Source: WHSW01 sp963821025
Lineage (GTDB): Bacteria > Actinomycetota > Thermoleophilia > Solirubrobacterales > 70-9
NCBI GenBank assembly: GCA_963821025.1
Contig: CAWGCG010000003.1
Coordinates: forward strand, 1,240,001 to 1,304,000
Length of the DNA stretch: 64,000 bases
Reading direction: 5' to 3'
The notes under the pieces are model-generated. The model was not told where the DNA came from, ran no database searches, and was given only the letters and a program-made list of their open reading frames with translations. Every line of letters starts with the position of its first letter. Positions within the stretch are counted from its first letter, which is position 1. Of the stretch, positions 41,985-51,033 are shown one piece after another. The position numbers and the translations under genes are program-made.

Positions 41985-42893
41985 TCAGCTCAAGAACGAG
42001 CTTCGCGGACCCGCGAGGGTCGCGTTCATCCTCGTCACCTGACCCGGTGAGAACATGAACATCGCCGCGTCGTCGGTGTAGTCCATGTAGTTCATGAACA
42101 TGTCGCCGTTGGGGCCGTTGGTGCAGGACAGATGGGGAAAAGTCGGCTTGCCGTAGTTCGGGCCCGCCGCGTTCGGAGTGTCGTTGACGAAGTCCGAGCC
42201 CGAGCAGTCGATCGTGTCGGCCCAGATGTGTCGTAGGTTGAGCCAGTGGCCGATCTCGTGGGTCGCGGTGCGACCTTTGTCGAACGGCGCCTGGACGGCG
42301 CCGGTGGTCCCGAAGGCGCTGTAGAGAATCACCACCCCGTCGGTGCGCGCCGGGCCTCCGGGGAACTGGGCGTAGCCGAGCAGCCCGTCGAGGTTGCAGA
42401 CCCAGAGGTTCAGGTAGCGGTCGCTGGGCCAGCCCGGCGCACCACCCTGGGAGCGCTTTTTCACCGGGTTCCTGAACGAGGGGAAGGCGTCGCGGGTGGT
42501 CGCGGTCCGCGTGATCCCGTCGGTCGTCTTGCCGTCCGGATCCTTCTTCGCCAGCTTGAACTCGATCTTCGCGTCGGCGACCAGGCCCTGCCAGACCGGG
42601 GGGACGCTGGTGGCATCCGCGTTCTGAGCGCGGAAGTCCTTGTTCAACGCCGTGATCTGACTGTTCACCTGGGTCTTTGAGATGTTCTCGCTCGATCGCT
42701 TGTAGACGACGTGCACGACCACCGGGATCGTGATCCGCCGGCGGGCGACCTTCTGGGCCTCGCCGGTCTCCACGCTGCGCGAGGTGAACTCGTTGATCTG
42801 GCCCTGGTTGACCCGAAACGACGGGCTCTCCTCGGCGAGCTCCTCGAAGCTCTGCATGGTTCCGCACTGCCGACGTCGCTGAGCTGGGCTCAT
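41985..42893 (-). CDS. M43-type (pappalysin-like) zinc metalloprotease
   Basis: 302-aa metzincin. The zinc site HEIGHWLNLRH gives H212, E213, H216 and H222; the Met-turn is in MFMNYMDYTDD (about 265-275). The pre-domain has TIPVVVHVVYKRSSENISKT and DGITRTATTRDAF, typical of family M43B. No signal peptide is evident, which is unusual for this normally secreted family; a short Arg-rich N terminus (MSPAQRRRQCGTM) is present instead. ATG 42893 follows a GGGGGAGG site. It is first in the operon with the 109-aa and EEP genes. Confidence 0.88.
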   Translation of the reverse strand: MSPAQRRRQCGTMQSFEELAEESPSFRVNQGQINEFTSRSVETGEAQKVARRRITIPVVVHVVYKRSSENISKTQVNSQITALNKDFRAQNADATSVPPVWQGLVADAKIEFKLAKKDPDGKTTDGITRTATTRDAFPSFRNPVKKRSQGGAPGWPSDRYLNLWVCNLDGLLGYAQFPGGPARTDGVVILYSAFGTTGAVQAPFDKGRTATHEIGHWLNLRHIWADTIDCSGSDFVNDTPNAAGPNYGKPTFPHLSCTNGPNGDMFMNYMDYTDDAAMFMFSPGQVTRMNATLAGPRSSFLS

Positions 42894-42932
42894 CAGCCTC
42901 CCCCTCGTTGTCACACGCGGTGCCGCGCAGGT

Positions 42933-42962
42933 CGAGTAAATCATCGAACCTCGCGAGGTCAA
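42933..42962 (-). promoter_or_regulatory. candidate promoter of the metalloprotease operon
   Basis: On the minus strand TTGACC (42962-42957) and TACTCG (42938-42933) are separated by 18 bp in the 107-bp divergent region between the metalloprotease and the Vps62-like gene. The start of transcription would leave a leader of about 34 bases with the GGGGGAGG ribosome site. Confidence 0.4.
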
Positions 42963-43000
42963 GTGAGTTCCGCAACATTCGGCCAGATCGCAAAAGGCGG

Positions 43001-44179
43001 GTGTACGCTCGCCCGATCGGTGGTCCTCCGCCCCAGCCCGTCGAAGGCGCCGCTGACGCCTTGGCGCTGCTCGAGCGCCATAAGCCGCTGCTGCGCTTCG
43101 ACCGCCAATACGACTACCGGCTGACTTCGGTGCAGGCGATGGTCGAGAACCCGGGCAACCTGCTGCGCTCCGCCGACGGGGAGGTGATCGCTCGCGTCGG
43201 CGGCGACCCGGAGCTGACCCTGGAGCGGCTGAGCGCCTATCCCGACGGCGTCGAGCCGCAGCCCGACGACTGTCTTTGCCAGGCCCCCGACGCGATCGGT
43301 GACGCGCGGCGGATGGAGCGTGAGCTGCGCTATGGGGCACGGATCTACGGCCGTGTCGTGCGCGAGGACGAGGGGCGCGCCTGGCTCCAGTACTGGTTTT
43401 GGCTCTACTACAACCCGAAGAACCTGTTCGGGTTCGGCAAGCACGAGGGCGACTGGGAGATGATCCAGATCGGCATCGGCGCCCACGGCGACCCCGACGT
43501 ACTCGCCTACGCACAGCACGACTCTGGCGAGGCCCGCAAGTCCGGCGAGGTGGAGTGGATCGAGCGCGACGGCGGGCGACACCCGATCGTCTACGTCTCG
43601 CCGCTCTCCCACGCCTCTTACTTCGAGGCGGGTACTCACCCCTACCCGGTCGGCATCGACCACCCCTACGGGGACGGGCCCGAGGCCTGGCTCGCGGTCG
43701 AGCGGTTCGGCGACTGGGTGCATTGGCCCGGGCGCTGGGGCAACACCGAGCGGGTGATCTTGGGCAGCATCGGCAACGGGCCACCGAGCCCCTCGCGCCA
43801 AAGCTCGAAGTGGGCGAGCCCGGCGGCGTTTCAGCGAAAGATGGGGCGGCGGAAGCTGCGCGCCCTGCTGGGCCGCCTGCTGCACCGGCTGGGCGAGCCC
43901 TTTTACCCGAACCCGCCCGAGCTCATGGCGCGCATCGATGGCAAGCGCTGCATCGTCGAGTACCGACTGCGCAACACCGCCCTGCGGCGCTCGCGCCACC
44001 TCTACCTGACCGTCCACGACGGCGAGCGGGTGATCGCGAGCAGGGCGGTGCGCGCTGCCGGCGATTCCGGTACCGAGATCCTGCGGCCGTCTCAGGCCCC
44101 CTCCGCGCTCGCGGTACTCGGCAGCACCTTCAATCGCGTGCGCCAGCGAAGCGACCTGGCGGAGGCAGTCCAGAAGTGA
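43001..44179 (+). CDS. Vps62-like protein
   Basis: About 392 aa. The middle part has YWFWLYYNPKN, FGFGKHEGDWEMIQIGI and VYVSPLSHASYFEAGTHPY, the H-E-G-D-W-E and S-H-A-x-Y-F pattern of Vps62/DUF946-like proteins, whose biochemical role is unclear. The C-terminal third (about 300-390) is a separate beta-rich region. The start is uncertain: GTG 43001 is used because AAAAGGCGG precedes it and upstream codons lie in the divergent promoter. The end overlaps the M19 start (GTGA). Confidence 0.65.
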   Translation: MYARPIGGPPPQPVEGAADALALLERHKPLLRFDRQYDYRLTSVQAMVENPGNLLRSADGEVIARVGGDPELTLERLSAYPDGVEPQPDDCLCQAPDAIGDARRMERELRYGARIYGRVVREDEGRAWLQYWFWLYYNPKNLFGFGKHEGDWEMIQIGIGAHGDPDVLAYAQHDSGEARKSGEVEWIERDGGRHPIVYVSPLSHASYFEAGTHPYPVGIDHPYGDGPEAWLAVERFGDWVHWPGRWGNTERVILGSIGNGPPSPSRQSSKWASPAAFQRKMGRRKLRALLGRLLHRLGEPFYPNPPELMARIDGKRCIVEYRLRNTALRRSRHLYLTVHDGERVIASRAVRAAGDSGTEILRPSQAPSALAVLGSTFNRVRQRSDLAEAVQK

Positions 44180-45348
44180 TCGTCGACCTGCACGCCCACT
44201 ATGCGATGCACCTGCTCCCGGAGGCCGAAGGCACCCCGATCGACCTGTTCTCGACCGCGAAGGGCAGGGCACGGCTGCGCGACCGCGTCCGCGCGGTGCT
44301 GATCGGGCTCGCCAGCCGGTTCGCCAACTACCGCTCGTTCGAAAGTGGTCCCCGCGTGACCGTGCCGAGCCTGCGCGAGGGCCAGGTGGGGGTGGCGCTC
44401 TCGGTCGTCTACTCGTTCTTCGACGAGCTCGACCTCGAAGCCCCCTATGGCGCGCCGCCCGACGCCGACTACCTGCCGCGGCTGATGCGCCAGCTCGACC
44501 TGGTCGAGAGCGAGATCAGCGAACGCCATGCGGCAGAGGCCGCGGTTGTCACAGATCTCGCGGCGCTCGACCGCGAGCTCGACCGCGGTCGGGTGGCGCT
44601 GGTCCACTGCGTCGAGGGCGGCTTTCACCTCGGCGCGACGCCCGATTCAGTCGATCACGCGGTGACCGCGCTCGCCCGCCGCGGGGTCGCCTATATCACC
44701 CTGCCGCATCTGCTCTGGCGCGGGGTGGCGACGAACGCGCCGGCGCTGCCCTTCCTCCCTGACTGGCTCTATCGCCTGGTCTTTCATCAGCCCAAGGTGG
44801 GTCTGTCCGAGCTCGGCAGAGCCGCCGTCGCGGCGATGGTCCGGGAAGGGGTCCTGATCGACCTCTCGCACATGAGCGCGCTCGCGCTCAGCGACACCTT
44901 CGAGCTGCTCGATCGGCTCGACCCCGACGGCCGGGTCCCGGTGTTCGCAACCCACAGCGCCTTTCGTTTCGGGCGCCAGGAGTACGGAGTCGACGAGCAG
45001 ACGCTGCGCCGGATCGCCGGCCGCGACGGCGTGGTCGGCCTGATCTTCGCCCAGCACCAGCTCAACGACGGCATCCGCGTCACCCGAACGAAGGCCTTCG
45101 ACGACTCGTTCGAGGTGATCTGCCGCCACCTCGACCGGATCGCCGAGATCACCGGCTCTCACACCCACGCGGCGATCGGCTCGGACTTCGACGGCTTCAT
45201 CAAGCCGACGATGGGCGGGCTCGAGTCGATGGCCGACATGGCGCCGCTCGAACGGGCGCTGCGCGAGCGCTACGGCGCAGAGGACGCCGAGCGGATCTGC
45301 TCGGCAAACGCGCTGCGGGTACTACGGGCCGGCTGGGGAACGAGCTAG
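44176..45348 (+). CDS. M19 family (renal dipeptidase-like) metallopeptidase
   Basis: 390-aa TIM-barrel di-zinc hydrolase. Metal ligands are visible in VDLHAHY (4-8), HCVEGGFHLG (bridging Glu), LIDLSHMS and GSDFDGFI. Family members cleave dipeptides, including those with D-residues or beta-lactams. The segment between residues 35 and 90 is longer than in short members. GTG 44176 overlaps the Vps62-like stop. The 3' end overlaps the convergent TIR-WD40 gene by 27 bp. Its place beside the TIR-patatin genes may be incidental. Confidence 0.87.
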   Translation: MIVDLHAHYAMHLLPEAEGTPIDLFSTAKGRARLRDRVRAVLIGLASRFANYRSFESGPRVTVPSLREGQVGVALSVVYSFFDELDLEAPYGAPPDADYLPRLMRQLDLVESEISERHAAEAAVVTDLAALDRELDRGRVALVHCVEGGFHLGATPDSVDHAVTALARRGVAYITLPHLLWRGVATNAPALPFLPDWLYRLVFHQPKVGLSELGRAAVAAMVREGVLIDLSHMSALALSDTFELLDRLDPDGRVPVFATHSAFRFGRQEYGVDEQTLRRIAGRDGVVGLIFAQHQLNDGIRVTRTKAFDDSFEVICRHLDRIAEITGSHTHAAIGSDFDGFIKPTMGGLESMADMAPLERALRERYGAEDAERICSANALRVLRAGWGTS

Positions 45349-47550
45349 GACCGGCCGCTCGCCGAGCTCTGCCTGCGCCAGCTCGAGCAGCTCCGCCGGC
45401 GGCCGGCAGGCGAGGCACTCGAAGACAAACGCCGAGCCCTGGAACCCGCGGGCGAGCAGGACACCGGCGGCGCTCAGCGCGCCGTCGGCCATCGCGTAGG
45501 GGTCGACCCCGTAATCCGCGACCGGGCGCCCAGTCGCCGTTTCCCAGACCCGCGCGCGGCCGTCGTTGGCGCCGGTGACGAGGAAGCGCTCGTCGGCGCC
45601 GAACGCCACCGTGTTGACGATCCGTTCCCCGCCCAGGACCCTCAGCCGGGCATCGCGGTCGACGTCCCAGATCTCGGTCGAGGTGTTGCTACCGATCGCC
45701 AGCAGCGAGCCGTCGGCGCTCGGGCCGAGAACCACCGCCTCGACCTCGAAGTGGCCGAGGGCGACCGACCCCTCCGGGTCGTCGAGGTCCCAGACGCGGA
45801 CCACCGGCGCGTCGTAATCGAAGCTCGCCACCCGGCGCTCGTCGGCCGAGAAGGCGACCGCCTGAGCATTGCTGATCAGCGAGACATCGAGGGTCGCGAC
45901 ACGGTTGCCCGTCGACGCCTCGACCACCTCCGCGGTGTCCGGACCGAGCGGTCGCAAGGCGAGCGAGCCGCTCGGACTGAGTTGCGGACGGAATATCTTC
46001 TTCGTTCGCAGCCGAGAGACCTGCTCGCCGGTCTCGACGTCGACCGTGCTCGTCGCCCGATCGCTCGACACCGTCAGCCGCGGCTCGCCCTCGCTGAAGC
46101 GGATCTCCGCCTCGTCGCCGAACGATGGCCTGAGGTCGAATTGGGGAAACGCCCAGCTCTTGAGCTTCGCGCCGGTCGCGCAGGACCAGGCCGTGACGAC
46201 GATCCTGCGGTCGGCCGTCAGGCACCGCCGCCCCTCGGGATCGATCGCCGTCGCGACGACATGGTCTGAGTCGAGGCGCCGCAGGGTCAGCGGCCAGACC
46301 CGGACGATGTTGTCCGGACTCATGGTCAGGAAAGAGCGCCCGTCAGGGCTGAACCGCGCCACCCGGATCCCCTCGACCCCGAAGCCGAGCCGGTTGAGCT
46401 CGAGCAGCACCGTGCCGACACGAGCGTCGCTGAGCGTCGGAGTGTCGCCGCGGGCGGACACCCTGAGCGTCCCGTCTCGGCTCAGGTCGGTGTCCGGGGG
46501 CGAGTCCGGGACCCCCGAAGCGGCGCGGCCGACTACCTCCGACTCGCCGGTCGTCAGGTCCCAGCGCCGCTCCGCTCCGCCCCCCTCGGAGCCGTAGCTG
46601 GTGGTCAGCACGTGTTCGGAGTCGGGGTCGAACCTCGCCTCGGTGATCTGGCCGTCGCTAACCCCCAGCAGGGCGCTCTCGCGCGGCGCCTCCAGGGCCT
46701 GTCGCAGCGCATCGGTGGACTCGGGCGTCGGCGAGGTCTCCGCCGACTCGACCGCCAGCTCGAGCGCCTCCCACGGATCGGCTTCAACAGTGGCCACCGC
46801 CGAGGCCGCGAGCTCACGGGAGCGCGCGAGCTGCGCCTGGCGCACCGCCTCGTCGCGTTGGTCCTGGGCCTCGTTTCGCTGCAGCAGCGCAAGCAATCCG
46901 AGCACGACGCTGACGACGAGCGCGACCGCGCCGGCGCCGATCGTCAGCCGCTGGCGCCGGGTCGCGCCCCTCCGGGACGCAAGCAGGTACGCGGTCTGCA
47001 GCGGGGTCGGCTGCGGCTCCTTGTGCGCTCCCTGTTCGGCCAGCCACCGCTCGGCCTCGCTCAGGTCGCTGCCACGCAGGAGGAAGCTCTGGTCGCGCTG
47101 GTGGTGGTCCCATTCCTCGGCTCGCTCGAGTAGTCGGGTGTGGTCGCGGGCCCACTCGGGCAGGTCGTCGATCGCCGCGAGCAACGCCGCGACGCCCGGC
47201 TCGAACTCTCCATCGGTGCGGACGAAGATGTAGTTGCGGCTCGCCAGGTCCTCCGGGACCTCGATCCCCTCGGGCTCGCGGCGCAGCATGGGCACGATCC
47301 GCTTGCCCTTGGCGGCCGCGTACTCGCGCTCGCGCCGGCATGGCTCGGAGCGCAGCGAGTCCGGGGAGATGACGAAGACGAACACGTCCGAGCTCTCGAT
47401 CCCGAGCTCGATCTCGCGACGCCACTCGACCGCCGGCCCGAGGTCCTCTCGGTCGAGCCAGACGTCCTTCTCCCGCTCGGCGAGCGCCTCGCGCAAACGC
47501 TCGACGAACGGTTCGTCGCGACGCGAGTAGGAGATGAACACGTCGGCCAC
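45322..47550 (-). CDS. TIR-transmembrane-WD40 repeat protein
   Basis: 742 aa. Residues 1-125 are a TIR domain: ADVFISYSRRDEPFVERLRE, VWLDREDLGP, and CRREREYAAAKGKRIVPML with E74 at the NADase catalytic position. A membrane helix follows (about 205-226, AVALVVSVVLGLLALL), then a charged coiled coil (RNEAQDQRDEAVRQAQLARS) and WD40 propeller repeats (about 290-720) such as RVARFSPDGRSFL, VRVWDLDDPEG and GRARVWETATG. The TIR would be cytoplasmic, with the propeller as sensor on the other side or along the membrane. It is the second TIR protein within 7 kb. Confidence 0.88.
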   Translation of the reverse strand: MADVFISYSRRDEPFVERLREALAEREKDVWLDREDLGPAVEWRREIELGIESSDVFVFVISPDSLRSEPCRREREYAAAKGKRIVPMLRREPEGIEVPEDLASRNYIFVRTDGEFEPGVAALLAAIDDLPEWARDHTRLLERAEEWDHHQRDQSFLLRGSDLSEAERWLAEQGAHKEPQPTPLQTAYLLASRRGATRRQRLTIGAGAVALVVSVVLGLLALLQRNEAQDQRDEAVRQAQLARSRELAASAVATVEADPWEALELAVESAETSPTPESTDALRQALEAPRESALLGVSDGQITEARFDPDSEHVLTTSYGSEGGGAERRWDLTTGESEVVGRAASGVPDSPPDTDLSRDGTLRVSARGDTPTLSDARVGTVLLELNRLGFGVEGIRVARFSPDGRSFLTMSPDNIVRVWPLTLRRLDSDHVVATAIDPEGRRCLTADRRIVVTAWSCATGAKLKSWAFPQFDLRPSFGDEAEIRFSEGEPRLTVSSDRATSTVDVETGEQVSRLRTKKIFRPQLSPSGSLALRPLGPDTAEVVEASTGNRVATLDVSLISNAQAVAFSADERRVASFDYDAPVVRVWDLDDPEGSVALGHFEVEAVVLGPSADGSLLAIGSNTSTEIWDVDRDARLRVLGGERIVNTVAFGADERFLVTGANDGRARVWETATGRPVADYGVDPYAMADGALSAAGVLLARGFQGSAFVFECLACRPPAELLELAQAELGERPVLARSPAGP

Positions 47551-47591
47551 GGACGGTCGCCCCCGACCCTATCCGAGATCGGTCTAATCCC

Positions 47592-48713
47592 TTAGCCGAA
47601 CGCCGCGCGCTGCCGGCCCGAGGCGCTGCGCAGGCTCGCAGCCGCTTCGGCGAAATCGATCTCGACCCGCCGCAGGGTACGCCCGGTCCAGTCCGGCGAC
47701 AGCAGCGCCGGGAGCGCCCCGGCGATCACCTGGAGGTTGCCCCGCGGACCCGGCCATGGTCGGTGGCCGGCGCTCCTCACGCACGAGCGGTAATGGAGGT
47801 CGGTGAACAGCAGCATCAGGACCGCCGCGGCGCGCACGCTGGCCCGGCCGCCAAGATCGAGCTCATCGAACAGCCGTCGGTAGGCGGGGGCGCGGTCGAG
47901 TGCCATGGTCACGTATTGCTCCCGCACCTGCCTGACCACGGCGCTCGACTCGGGCTCGTGACCCGAGTCGCCGAGAAATGGCCTGAGCGCCGGGTGGTAG
48001 GCGATCCCGCGGGCGAGGTCGCGCTCGACGTCGCGGCTGACGTTCGCCAGCTGGATCATCTCGCTGACCAAGAGCGCATCCTCGTGCGCGCGCTCGCTGA
48101 GCTCGCGCGTAGCGACCAGGTTGAGCGCAAAGACGGCGGGATGGCCGATCACGCTGCGGCAGTAACGCGCCAGCTGTTGCTCATCGACGAGCACGCCCTG
48201 CTGGCGCGCGAACGCGTCGCTGGCCCAGGCCATGCCGTCGGCCATCGATCCGACGAGCTCGCCAATCCGTCGCTGAGCGTCCGGCGGCAGCGTCTCGAAG
48301 ACCGCATCGACGTATCCGCATCGCGCCAGCAAGAGGAGATAGACGCGCTCGCGCGGGCCGTCGCCGAGGCCGTCATCGAGTGGCGTCGGCGCGCTCAGCG
48401 GCCTCGAGTCGAATCGGGCGGCGAAGCGACGCAGCTCGGCGATGCTGCGCTCGGAATCGACGATCAGATCCTCGTAGGTGTCGAGCATCCGGCAATAGAG
48501 GTAGGCGACGGCTGCGGCGCGAGCCTGGGCGGGGGGAAGGACGACGATGCTCGCCGCGAAGCTCCGTGCGACGTGGGGCAACACCCGCCAGACGAACCGC
48601 TCCGGGCGGGTCTCGCGGGCCAGGGCCTCGAGGTCGGGGCGGCGCCGATCGACCGTCAGCCCGCGCAGGAGCAGCGAAGCTCCGAGTAAGCGGGCCGGCG
48701 GCATCGGCCCCAA
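47592..48713 (-). CDS. squalene/phytoene synthase-like prenyltransferase
   Basis: 373-aa helical enzyme of the head-to-head prenyl synthase family. The first Asp-rich motif is DTYED (78-82) and the second is NVSRDVERD (224-232); HPAVFALNLVA precedes it. It would condense two prenyl diphosphates to squalene or phytoene-like products. No hopanoid or carotenoid partner genes are adjacent, so the product is unknown. It is on the same strand as the M20 gene upstream with a 45-bp gap. Start ATG 48713, or ATG 48704. Confidence 0.82.
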   Translation of the reverse strand: MGPMPPARLLGASLLLRGLTVDRRRPDLEALARETRPERFVWRVLPHVARSFAASIVVLPPAQARAAAVAYLYCRMLDTYEDLIVDSERSIAELRRFAARFDSRPLSAPTPLDDGLGDGPRERVYLLLLARCGYVDAVFETLPPDAQRRIGELVGSMADGMAWASDAFARQQGVLVDEQQLARYCRSVIGHPAVFALNLVATRELSERAHEDALLVSEMIQLANVSRDVERDLARGIAYHPALRPFLGDSGHEPESSAVVRQVREQYVTMALDRAPAYRRLFDELDLGGRASVRAAAVLMLLFTDLHYRSCVRSAGHRPWPGPRGNLQVIAGALPALLSPDWTGRTLRRVEIDFAEAAASLRSASGRQRAAFG

Positions 48714-48758
48714 CGTACACCAGGTCGCTCACCGCCACCGCCGATCGGCGTCAGGCGG

Positions 48759-50084
48759 CTACGCCGCGCGGGCGACGGTCCGGCTGAGCGCGCGCAGCGC
48801 GTAGAGGTGGAATTCGGCCATCTCGACCAGGTCGGCGAGCTCAATCGCCTCGTCGGCGGCATGCGCGGCGTCGAGGTAGGCCTGAGCATCGGTCGAGAAC
48901 ACCGGGGCGAAGCCGTAGGCGACCGTGCCGAAGGCGCCGCGGACCCAGTGCGAGTCGGTGAACCCGGTGTCGATCAGCGGCAGCAGTGTCGCCCCCGGGA
49001 GCCGCTCGGCGAGATAGTCCTCGATCACCCGGTAAAGCGGCGTGTCGGTCGGCGACTCGGTCCCGCCGGCGAGCGGCTCGAGCAGCTCGAGCTCGTAGGC
49101 GAAGTCGTCGCCGAGTGCCTCGCTGACGTGGGCACGGATCTCCGGCTCACCCTCACCCGGCACCGCGCGGCAATCGCAGATCACGTCGGCGAACGGCGGG
49201 ATCACGTTCGCCGGCTCGTGGGTGCGTAGTCCGGTCGGGACCACCGTCGTCCTGGTCATCGGGTGCACCCAGGCCGCGAGCACGGGGTGCAGGCGGGCCG
49301 CCTCGGCGATCGCCTCCTCGGGATCCTCCGACCTCGCGCCGAGCGCGGTCAGGGCGCGGGCCATCGTCGGCACGATCGCCGTCCGTCCCCGAGCCGAGAG
49401 CAGGCGCTCGACCGCGGTCGCCGCGTGGCGCAGGGCGTTGTCGTCGCCGGCCGAGAGCGAGGCGTGGCCGCCGCGGCCGAAGACTCGAACTCGCAGCGAG
49501 CCTACGTTCTTCTCGCCGACCGACACCGTCACCACCTTGCGCCCGTCGCGGAGCTTCAGCAGCACGCAGCTGCCCTCGTTGATGGCGAAATCGCAGCGCA
49601 GGTCGGGGCGCTCCCGCACCAGCCAGGTCATCCCGACGTCGGAGACGTTTCGCTCCTCATCGGACTCGGCGACCAAGACGATGTCGCCCGCCGGCTGCTC
49701 GCCGCTTCGCGCGTAAGCCGCAAACGCCGCCACCCGCGCCGCCAGCTCGTTCTTCATGTCGACCGCCCCGCGGCCGATCAGCCGGCCGTCCTCGACCCGG
49801 CCCTCAAACGGAGGCACGGTCCAGCCGGCACCCGGCGCCGGGACGACGTCGGTGTGCGCGATCAGCATCAGCGACGGGCCGTCGCCGCGACCCTCGATTC
49901 GCGCCACCAGGTTGAGCCGCTCGGGATCGGGACCGACCAGCTCGGACTTGACCCCGGCGTCTCTCAGGTGGGCCGCGATCAGCTCGGCCGCGGGGGTCTC
50001 GTTGCCGGGCGGGTTCGAGGTGTCGATCCGGATCAGGGCCCCGGCGAGCCCGATCACCTCGTCGTCGAGCTCAGCCGAGCGCAT
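48759..50084 (-). CDS. M20 family metallopeptidase
   Basis: 441-aa di-zinc hydrolase of the ArgE/DapE/CPG2 type: LIAHTDVVPAPGAGW (first ligand and Asp), GRGAVDMKNE (bridging Asp), SDEERN (catalytic Glu pair), dimerisation domain with RGGHASLSAG, and DTGFTDSHWVRG near the last His ligand. It removes C-terminal or N-acyl groups from small peptides. ATG 50084 overlaps the P1-family gene by 14 bp. It is the last gene of the long minus-strand operon beginning with kdd. Confidence 0.88.
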   Translation of the reverse strand: MRSAELDDEVIGLAGALIRIDTSNPPGNETPAAELIAAHLRDAGVKSELVGPDPERLNLVARIEGRGDGPSLMLIAHTDVVPAPGAGWTVPPFEGRVEDGRLIGRGAVDMKNELAARVAAFAAYARSGEQPAGDIVLVAESDEERNVSDVGMTWLVRERPDLRCDFAINEGSCVLLKLRDGRKVVTVSVGEKNVGSLRVRVFGRGGHASLSAGDDNALRHAATAVERLLSARGRTAIVPTMARALTALGARSEDPEEAIAEAARLHPVLAAWVHPMTRTTVVPTGLRTHEPANVIPPFADVICDCRAVPGEGEPEIRAHVSEALGDDFAYELELLEPLAGGTESPTDTPLYRVIEDYLAERLPGATLLPLIDTGFTDSHWVRGAFGTVAYGFAPVFSTDAQAYLDAAHAADEAIELADLVEMAEFHLYALRALSRTVARAA

Positions 50085-51033
50085 CGTGAGCGCGCGCCAG
50101 CTCCCTGACCAGCTCGATCGGGAACGCCTCCTGCATCGTGCCGTCGCGCATCTCCGCCGGTCCGGCGGCGACCAGGCAGTTGTAGACGGCCTCCTGCGAG
50201 GCCTCCCAGGTGCCGGCGAAGAGGCCATCGAGCTGGTCGGGCGCGGACGGCGAAAACTCGGGCTCGGTCGAGAACGCGATCCCGATCTCGCCGGAGCCGT
50301 CGTGGCCGTAGGAGCCGACCCGGACCAGCCCGAGCAGCGCGCGCAGCGCCACCCGGCGGAGCTGGTGCGGAGCGAGCGGCGCATCGGTGGCGGCGACGGC
50401 GATGCACGACCCCGCCGGGGCGACCGGCGTCTCGATCGGGTCGAGATGGGTACCGAAGAGGTCGAGCCGTTCGCGCTCGCCGAAGTTGCAGAGCAAGAGC
50501 ACCCCGACCGTGTGGGCGCCGACGCGCCGCGACGCGGTCCCGATCCCGCCCGGGAAGTCGAAGCACATCATCCCCGTGCCCGCCCCGACGCTGCCCTCGG
50601 CGACCTCGGCGCCGAGGGCCTCGAGCGCCCGATCCACATCTCCCGTTGTCAGCAGCCGGGAGTCGGCTCGCCAGCTGTCGTCACACTCCCCGACCACCGG
50701 CAGCACGATGTTCTCGGGCCCGCGTCCGGAGGCGAGCAGCGCAGCGTTATGGACGATGCCGACCGCATGGGTCCCGCAGAGGTAGACCGGGGTCTCGAGC
50801 TGGCCTCGCTCGTCAATCTCGATCTTGCCGGTGAGCTCGCCGGCGCCGTTGACGACCGCGGTCGCCGCCGGCGCCGGCAGGATCGGCGGCGAGACCACGG
50901 TGACTCCGGTCGGCTCGCCGCTCTCGGATTGAGACTGACCGACGCGGACCCCGGGGACGTCGGTGATCGCGTTGAGCTCACCGGCCTCGAGCAGGCCGAC
51001 GGGCCCGGCGATCTCGCGCCAGCGTTCAGCCAT
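50071..51033 (-). CDS. P1 family peptidase (DmpA/BapA-like aminopeptidase)
   Basis: 320-aa member of the N-terminal-nucleophile-like DmpA family. The opening NAITDVPGVRVGQSQ and central GSVGAGTGMMCFDFPGG followed by GIGTASR are the family core, where self-cleavage frees the nucleophile; the C-terminal part has PHQLRRVALRALLGLVRVGS. Members include D-aminopeptidases and BapA enzymes that remove N-terminal beta-amino acids. In this operon, with beta-amino acid catabolic genes, a beta-aminopeptidase role is attractive but inferred. ATG 51033 overlaps the preceding ATPase gene by 8 bp. Confidence 0.85.
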   Translation of the reverse strand: MAERWREIAGPVGLLEAGELNAITDVPGVRVGQSQSESGEPTGVTVVSPPILPAPAATAVVNGAGELTGKIEIDERGQLETPVYLCGTHAVGIVHNAALLASGRGPENIVLPVVGECDDSWRADSRLLTTGDVDRALEALGAEVAEGSVGAGTGMMCFDFPGGIGTASRRVGAHTVGVLLLCNFGERERLDLFGTHLDPIETPVAPAGSCIAVAATDAPLAPHQLRRVALRALLGLVRVGSYGHDGSGEIGIAFSTEPEFSPSAPDQLDGLFAGTWEASQEAVYNCLVAAGPAEMRDGTMQEAFPIELVRELARAHDALG

